A stretch of DNA of 48,521 bases from Cohnella lubricantis (lineage in GTDB: Bacteria > Bacillota > Bacilli > Paenibacillales > Paenibacillaceae): the NCBI RefSeq assembly GCF_014212015.1, contig NZ_JACJVN010000057.1, positions 120,204-168,724 of the forward strand, read 5' to 3'. Each line of letters opens with the position of its first letter. The stretch's first letter is position 1. A program made the translations under genes and the position numbers. Positions 44,101 to 48,521 of the stretch are shown in pieces. The notes under the pieces are model-generated. The model made no database searches, was not told the DNA's origin, and saw only the letters and a program-made list of their open reading frames with translations.

Positions 44101-44508
44101 CTGTAAGCCGGAAAAACCGGGTTACAGGAGCGAGCTCGGCGGTTGGGGCTGCTGTAAGCCGGAAAAATCGGGTTACAGGAGCGCGCACGCGTGTTTGGAC
44201 TGCTGTAAGCCGGAAAAAACGGGTTACAGGAGCGCGCACGCGTGTTTGGGCTGCTGTAAGCCGGAAAAAACGGGTTACAGGAGCGCGCACGCGTGTTTGG
44301 ACTGCTGTAAGCCGGAAAAAACGGGTTACAGGAGCGAGCTCGGCGGTTGGGGCTGCTGTAAGCCGGGAAAAACGGGTTACAGGAGCGCGCACGCGTGTTT
44401 GGGCCGCTGTAAGCCGGAAAAATCGGGTTACAGGAGCGAACTCGGCAGTTGGGGCTGCTGTAAGCCGGAAAAACCGGGTTACAGGAGCGTGACCACGCGT
44501 TTGCGCTC
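44101..44508. repeat. Eight tandem 51-bp hairpin units
   Basis: Units start at 44101, 44152, 44203, 44254, 44305, 44356, 44407 and 44458. Each begins CTGTAAGCCGG and has CGGGTTACAG after an A-rich loop, so CTGTAA pairs with TTACAG and CCG with CGG around a G-G mismatch. Loop changes (C, T or A before CGG; one A to G) leave the stem intact. Linkers come in two forms, one with CGAGCTCG (units 1, 5; altered in 7) and one with CACGCGTG (units 2, 3, 4, 6); unit 8 has a third. A partial linker precedes unit 1. The array lies between the T-box terminator and ilvA. Confidence 0.95.
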
Positions 44509-44528
44509 GTTTGCGCGCCTGCTAACGC

Positions 44529-44810
44529 AAAAAAACCGTCCCGCAAAAGGGACGGATTGGCGCTCCGTGTTACCACCCTCGTTCCGCGAACGCCGCGACA
44601 GGATGTCGCTTCGTTCTTGGCACTTCAGCGCGCCGCCGAATGGGGCGCATACCCTTAACGGGGGCGGACGTCCGCGCTTATGGCCGAACGGACTTCGGCG
44701 CGGCTTCTCGGGGAGGATATTCCGCCGGGCTCGAACGTCGGCTTGCAGCGAAGCGCCGACTCTCTGGGGATCGAGCGGAACGGGGAACGTGTTCCCGTCA
44801 TTGAATTTTA
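44529..44810 (-). ncRNA. T-box riboswitch, Ile-type (specifier ATC)
   Basis: Read on the minus strand: Stem I with AGAGAG (44760-44765) and the GCTGCAAG motif in the same stem, then GGAATATCC with specifier ATC at 44716-44718 (isoleucine), then the T-box AGGGTGGTAACACGG (44565-44579) whose TGGT can pair with an ACCA tRNA end, then the terminator CCGTCCC/GGGACGG with seven Ts (ending at 44529). Uncharged tRNA-Ile should favour readthrough to ilvA. Confidence 0.9.
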
Positions 44811-44816
44811 TATAAT

Positions 44817-44845
44817 GTTATACTCTTACCTAAGCCGGAAGTCAA
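44817..44845 (-). promoter_or_regulatory. Promoter of the T-box/ilvA transcript
   Basis: Minus strand TTGACT (44840-44845), 17 bp, TATAAC (44817-44822). It points into the T-box leader. Confidence 0.75.
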
Positions 44846-44885
44846 TCCGCCGCTGCCCGATCGCATCGAAGGAAGGGGATGCCTG

Positions 44886-45449
44886 ATGAGAAAATTGTTA
44901 GCCGCCCTGATCATTCTAATCTTGCTCTTAGGGGGCGCTGCCGCGTTCGCCTATTGGTACGTGTCCCCGCCGCAGCAGCTCGGCCTCGACTATGAGGAAG
45001 TGCCGCTCCGCTCCCGCGCGCTCGATATGGCACGCCGTATGTCGCCGGAACTGGTACTGACGGAGGCGGACGTCAACAATCTCGGCCGGCAGCAGGTTGC
45101 CGCCCACCGCAACTATCAGCCCGACGTCGAACTGACGGGCGCGCGCTTCCGCTTGGAGGGCGGCAAGCTCGTCGCCGACGTGACCGCCAAGTGGAAGGAC
45201 CGCGTCCCGGTCGGCCTGCAGCTAACCTATCGGCTGAGATGGGCAAGCCCGAATCTAATCGCGCAGGTCGAAGAAGCGAAGCTGAAGAATGTCGGACTGC
45301 CGGCGGAAGCGTTCGACGATATTGTAATTCCGCTAGGCAACGAGCTGCCGGAGCCGCTTCATGTGAACGATATCCGAATCGAGAGCGATCAACTGGTCGT
45401 CGAGTTCCGCAAGCCTAGCCTTCAGGACCTGCGCAGTCTGCTTGGGTAG
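44886..45449 (+). CDS. YpmS-like (DUF2140) membrane-anchored protein
   Basis: A 187-residue protein with one N-terminal membrane helix (residues 4-24, LLAALIILILLLGGAAAFAY) and an extracytoplasmic domain containing LTEADVNNLGRQQVA and FRLEGGKLVADVTAKWKDRVPVG, which resembles YpmS/DUF2140. Function of that family is unknown. The ATG follows AAGGGG. It is divergent from the T-box transcript and ends in its own terminator. Confidence 0.8.
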   Translation: MRKLLAALIILILLLGGAAAFAYWYVSPPQQLGLDYEEVPLRSRALDMARRMSPELVLTEADVNNLGRQQVAAHRNYQPDVELTGARFRLEGGKLVADVTAKWKDRVPVGLQLTYRLRWASPNLIAQVEEAKLKNVGLPAEAFDDIVIPLGNELPEPLHVNDIRIESDQLVVEFRKPSLQDLRSLLG

Positions 45450-45468
45450 ACAGCCGACGCCATAGCCT

Positions 45469-45504
45469 AACCCCGAACGGTCTAAGCGGCCGAACGGGGT
45501 TTTG
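45469..45504 (+). terminator. Terminator of the ypmS-like gene
   Basis: AACCCCG pairs with CGGGGTT around a structured loop, followed by TTTGTT. Confidence 0.75.
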
Positions 45505-45604
45505 TTCATTTTCGAACGGTGGGAATAGTCATAGACAGAGCGTATCTCCGAATAAAATGAGAGCTAGGATCAAGTACGGATTAAGTAGAGGACGGTGCTT
45601 CGGC

Positions 45605-47017
45605 GTGTTGAATGATAGCGTTCAGAAGGAGAGGCCGTGGCTTCTTCATTACCCATGGCAAGTAGCTCCGGCATGCGATTACCCATCCGGCAACGCGGCC
45701 CGGCTGCTCATCGGCTGGGCGGAGCGCAGCCCGGGCGCGAAGCCGGGCGGGTACCTCTGCCCCGCCTGGAACTGCGTCCGGCTGCTTCGCGCCAGCCGCA
45801 AATTCGCGAACGCGCTGGTCGGCCTCGGCATTGGCCGAGGCGAACGGGTCGCGCTGGTGCTGCCCGACTGCGCGCAGTCGTTTATCGCTTTCTTCGGCAC
45901 GCTGATGGCAGGCGCGATCGCCGTGCCGCTCGAGGCGGGTACAGGCCCGGACGCGGAACGGGAGACGCGCCGCCGCCTGATCGAGACCGAGGCTGCCGCC
46001 GCGGTCGTGTACGACTCTCACCTTCCCGCCATAGCGGCTGCGCGGGAAGGCACATTCCTGCGCGCGATCATCGCCACCTCGAAGGCGGACGGCTCGCCGG
46101 GAACGCCGGCGAAGCTCCCCGCGGCGCGTCTCTCGGAGCTTGACCCGTTCGCCCGGCGCCGGGTGAGCGCGAGCGGCGTCGAGCGCTGGAGCCATCTGCT
46201 GCGCCGCTTCCCCGATTCGCCCGTGTTCGTTCAGGTCGACGCGGATCGCGAGCTCGCGATGATCCGTTACACGCGCGGAACGACGGGCGATGCCAAGGGG
46301 GCGATGCTCACGCACGCGAACCTGATCGCCGGCGCCGTGCAGGTCGCGGCTTGGCGCTACGCGGAAGAGCAGGCGCAGCTTCGTTATCTCGCCGCGCTGC
46401 CGATTGCGCGCCGCAGCGGAGACGGCGTCGACGGCTACTGCATCGCCGAGGCCGCGGCTCACCCGGCGGCCCAGCCGGCGAACCGGCTTGGGCGGATGGG
46501 GATGCTGGGCATACCGCTGCCCGATACCGAGGCGAGAATCGTTGGCGAGGCTGGATTCGCGCCGCTCTCACCTGGCGAGATCGGGGAATTGATCGTCAGG
46601 GGGCCGCAGATTGCGGCCGGCTACTGGCGTCTGCCGCAGGCTAGCAGCGCCGTATTCCAAGATGGCTGGCTGCGAACAGGCGATATGGCGGTCATGGATG
46701 AAGACGGATTCATAGCGCTGGTCGACCGCAAGGCCGAAGTGTTCCCGCGCGGCGGACAGACGGTCTATCCGCGGCGGGTGGAGCTGGAGCTCATCCGGCA
46801 TCCGGCTGTCGCCGCGGCGGTTGTCGTCGGCATCCCGAAGAAGCAGGGGGAGACGGCGATCCGGGCGTTCGTCACCCTAAGAAGAGGCTGCCGAACGTCC
46901 GTGATGCAGCTGCGCCGTTGGGGGCTTGAACGGCTGTCTGAACATGAAGCGCCGGATGAGTACGAGGTGTGCGACCGCCTCCCCTCCAAGCTAAAGCTTC
47001 GTGAAGGTCAACAATAG
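45605..47017 (+). CDS. Internally deleted AMP-binding (acyl-CoA synthetase-like) protein
   Basis: About 470 residues of the acyl-CoA synthetase/AMP-binding superfamily. The ATP loop reads TRGTTGDAKGAMLTHANL, the hinge GDMAVMDEDGFIALVDRKAE is intact. Between LAALPIARRSGDGVDG and CIAEAAAHP roughly 100-130 family residues are missing, removing the usual PLFHSFG helix bundle up to the YGLTEA motif. The C-terminus stops at LPSKLKLREGQQ, without the catalytic GK lysine motif. The protein is probably inactive as a ligase, although the frame is fully open. The start is uncertain (GTG 45605 by family N-terminus; the frame is open from ATG 45557). Confidence 0.7.
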   Translation: MLNDSVQKERPWLLHYPWQVAPACDYPSGNAARLLIGWAERSPGAKPGGYLCPAWNCVRLLRASRKFANALVGLGIGRGERVALVLPDCAQSFIAFFGTLMAGAIAVPLEAGTGPDAERETRRRLIETEAAAAVVYDSHLPAIAAAREGTFLRAIIATSKADGSPGTPAKLPAARLSELDPFARRRVSASGVERWSHLLRRFPDSPVFVQVDADRELAMIRYTRGTTGDAKGAMLTHANLIAGAVQVAAWRYAEEQAQLRYLAALPIARRSGDGVDGYCIAEAAAHPAAQPANRLGRMGMLGIPLPDTEARIVGEAGFAPLSPGEIGELIVRGPQIAAGYWRLPQASSAVFQDGWLRTGDMAVMDEDGFIALVDRKAEVFPRGGQTVYPRRVELELIRHPAVAAAVVVGIPKKQGETAIRAFVTLRRGCRTSVMQLRRWGLERLSEHEAPDEYEVCDRLPSKLKLREGQQ

Positions 47018-47211
47018 GAAGAAATGATTAAAAATAACTAAAGAATGGTTACCTTCATTGCGTATGCATCCCCCCTTTCGCTATACTGATATCAGCTATA
47101 GACGTTTTTTTTAAGCATAATAGTAAGCGTTTACAATATTGCGCAGCCAATCAAGGGGTGAAGAAGTTGCCATACGATTCCGATAAAGAGCCTAAAGGGG
47201 GGGATCAATTG

Positions 47212-48051
47212 ATGATGGCGGTCGTGGACCGGATCGCGGGATTCGGACTGCGGACGTTGGGGTTGAGAACGAAGTCTGCCTGCAGGCGGACAGTGGGTCG
47301 TCCCAAGCGAATGGCTGCCGCATGCGGCCGGCTATTCGGCTCGTTCGGGAGGATGGCCGCAGCCGGAACGGCGTTATGGTCGGGAGCCGGAATCGTAACG
47401 GTCCATGCGTCGGAACGAGAGGCTGCTGTCGTACAGACGGGCGTCGGAACGCTGCCATTGCTCGCTGCGATGGCCATTGGCATCTGCATCGCTGCCGCGG
47501 CGGTGATCGCCTTCTTGCAGATGACTGCGAAGGCGAAGAACGTCGGGGACAAGGCGGCGGACGACGACGCCGAGCCGTGGCCTTCGGAGTCGTCCGCTGC
47601 GGAAGATCGGGCCGATTCATTCCGCGAATCGGACGAATCGTTAGCCGGCCTGGAAGACGCGCTGCCCGATTATACGATTCCTCTGCCGGCCATGCGGCGG
47701 CGTCCGGAAGCCGCCGTTCCGGCGCGAGAGGGATCGCCTCGGTTGTGGGGAGTGGAGGGCGAATTCGCCGGCAGCGGCTTCAAGCTGTCGGACTGCTGGC
47801 TGACGCTTGGGCGTGACGCAGCCCAATGCGGGATCATCTTCCCCTATGACGCCGGCGAGATCAGCCGCAAGCATTGCTCCCTGAGATTCGAGGCGGAACG
47901 CGGCTTATTTCTGATAGAGGACCACCATTCCTCGAATGGAACGTTCCTGTCGGACGGGGAACGCCTGGAGCCTGGAGTGATCTACGAATTGCGGCCGGGA
48001 GCCCGATTTTCCCTGTCGGGAGAACGGCATTGGTTTGAAGTCCAAATCTGA
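47212..48051 (+). CDS. Membrane-anchored FHA-domain protein
   Basis: A 279-residue protein. A basic N-terminal region, a hydrophobic helix at about residues 80-103, an acidic linker (110-160) and a C-terminal FHA domain (about 190-279) with LTLGRD, ISRKHCSL and SSNGTFLSDG, the phosphothreonine-binding residues. It should bind Thr-phosphorylated partners at the membrane. The ATG at 47212 has AAAGGGGGGG upstream; a GTG at 47158 sits directly on a GGGG and is unlikely. No kinase gene is adjacent in the window. Similar FHA membrane proteins occur near DUF6382/type VII-like loci, which cannot be checked here. Confidence 0.85.
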   Translation: MMAVVDRIAGFGLRTLGLRTKSACRRTVGRPKRMAAACGRLFGSFGRMAAAGTALWSGAGIVTVHASEREAAVVQTGVGTLPLLAAMAIGICIAAAAVIAFLQMTAKAKNVGDKAADDDAEPWPSESSAAEDRADSFRESDESLAGLEDALPDYTIPLPAMRRRPEAAVPAREGSPRLWGVEGEFAGSGFKLSDCWLTLGRDAAQCGIIFPYDAGEISRKHCSLRFEAERGLFLIEDHHSSNGTFLSDGERLEPGVIYELRPGARFSLSGERHWFEVQI

Positions 48052-48175
48052 TGTTTGGCTTTTAACCCCGACCGTAAACTGGTATAATGGGAAAGTCAAG
48101 GAATTGCAGACAGCAAGCAGGATGCTATTTAGCAGCATAACTTGCGGGATTCGTTCCGCCGGGAGGGATTTCACA

Positions 48176-48364
48176 TTGGCAAAACGAAGCCACAACGAAG
48201 TTCAGGAAAGTCTCCGGGAGCTGACTAGAATTTTCCGGCCGAAGGACCCGCGCAAGTTTGTGAAGGACTACATTCGCAAGTACAGAATTACAAGCGGTTA
48301 CGAAGAAGAATTGACTCTGCTCGTGGAGCGAGAGTTGGTTAAATTAAATTCTCCCGCGTCCTGA
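48176..48364 (+). CDS. Small conserved-looking protein, TTG start
   Basis: A 62-residue, charged, helical protein (LAKRSHNEVQESLRELTRI...). The TTG start has GGGAGGG 8 bp upstream. The frame is open for 47 codons further up (to 48035), overlapping the FHA gene end, but without a ribosome site. No family recognised. A strong terminator follows. Confidence 0.65.
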   Translation: MAKRSHNEVQESLRELTRIFRPKDPRKFVKDYIRKYRITSGYEEELTLLVERELVKLNSPAS

Positions 48365-48373
48365 TCACGGGAG

Positions 48374-48421
48374 AGAGATCGGCGAAGGCCTCGTGAGCCT
48401 TTGGCCGATCTCTTTTTTTTA
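48374..48421 (+). terminator. Strong hairpin terminator
   Basis: AGAGATCGGCGAAGGC pairs with GCCTTTGGCCGATCTCT, followed by eight Ts. Confidence 0.9.
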
Positions 48422-48521
48422 TGAAATCGTGTCAGCACGCACGGTGGAAAATGCGCATGGCAAAGCTAGGCTACCGCTAGCAGCCCATTGAAAAGGGGGG
48501 ATCTTAGGCTTGCTTGGTTAC
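48422..48521 (+). other. Right edge; possible start of a truncated gene
   Basis: AAAAGGGGGG followed 9 bp later by a TTG at 48510 could be the ribosome site and start of a gene running out of the window. Too short to judge. Confidence 0.25.

Noticed and set aside
44101..44508. CRISPR array.
   Set aside because: Period 51 bp with linkers of only a few shared types, not unique spacers, and no cas genes in the window.
43947..44815. Long open frames on both strands with 17-residue repeats (e.g. SCNPxFPAYSSPN and VTGASSAVGAAVSRK types).
   Set aside because: The repeat period of 51 bp is divisible by three, so any stop-free unit gives long repeated frames in several phases. They have no ribosome sites and overlap the T-box.

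Overview
The window looks like chromosomal DNA of a GC-rich, endospore-forming member of the Bacillota, most likely Paenibacillaceae (Paenibacillus/Cohnella-like). The reasons are a complete spore germinant-receptor operon behind a sigma-G-type promoter, a sporulation-type histidine kinase with an MHYT-like sensor, lipoteichoic-acid-type cell-wall genes, strong AGGAGG-like ribosome binding sites with occasional GTG/TTG starts, and a T-box riboswitch. All calls come from reading the sequence; no database was searched.

Layout. 0.1-3.4 kb: a SWIM/SNF2 helicase (minus strand). 3.5-8.9 kb: a germination-receptor operon in the unusual order B-A-B-C plus a small membrane protein. 9.3-11.2 kb: an LtaS-type phosphoglycerol transferase. 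11.3-13.6 kb: a divergent TetR / DHA2 drug-exporter pair with two matched operators. 13.9-17.0 kb: a GAF / response regulator / PAS-kinase operon facing a DoxX gene, with three GGGAA-type inverted repeats between them. 17.2-18.2 kb: an orphan LacI regulator. 18.4-22.7 kb: an RND exporter and its TetR (yerP/yerO-like). 22.8-27.0 kb: aldose-epimerase-like protein, phosphodiester-glycosidase-domain protein, a DUF3298-like protein and an SPL-like radical SAM protein. 27.1-27.9 kb: tRNA-Thr(CGT) and a PfpI/DJ-1 protein.

28.0-30.6 kb is a compact phage-type module: an ImmA-like protease, a Xre repressor, three copies of one palindromic operator, a YvrJ-type small membrane protein, a possible coupled micro-ORF and a DUF1906 cell-wall-hydrolase-like protein. 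It contains no phage structural genes. 30.7-38.6 kb carries an AI-2E-family permease, a divergent tyrosinase-like (type-3 copper) protein, a Nudix hydrolase, the MHYT/PAS kinase, a diacylglycerol-kinase-family lipid kinase and an AlkC-like DNA glycosylase coupled to a FUSC-type exporter. 38.8-42.5 kb (minus strand) has two small hydrophilic proteins, a TVP38-family protein, an MFS protein and a UgtP-like glycosyltransferase. The last two resemble the ypfP-ltaA pair that makes and flips the LTA glycolipid anchor, and they fit with the LtaS-like enzyme at 9.3 kb.

42.6-44.8 kb is the most unusual stretch. ilvA is preceded, in transcription order, by a promoter, an Ile-type T-box leader with specifier ATC, and then eight tandem 51-bp units, each with a conserved hairpin, lying between the T-box terminator and the gene. 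44.9-48.5 kb has a YpmS-like membrane protein, an internally deleted acyl-CoA-synthetase-like gene, a membrane-anchored FHA protein and a small conserved-looking protein.

Two regulatory themes recur. Operators sit exactly inside the -35/-10 spacer of their target promoters (TetR/DHA2, RND and Xre loci). Envelope functions (LTA, efflux, lipid turnover, wall hydrolysis, germination) dominate the gene content.
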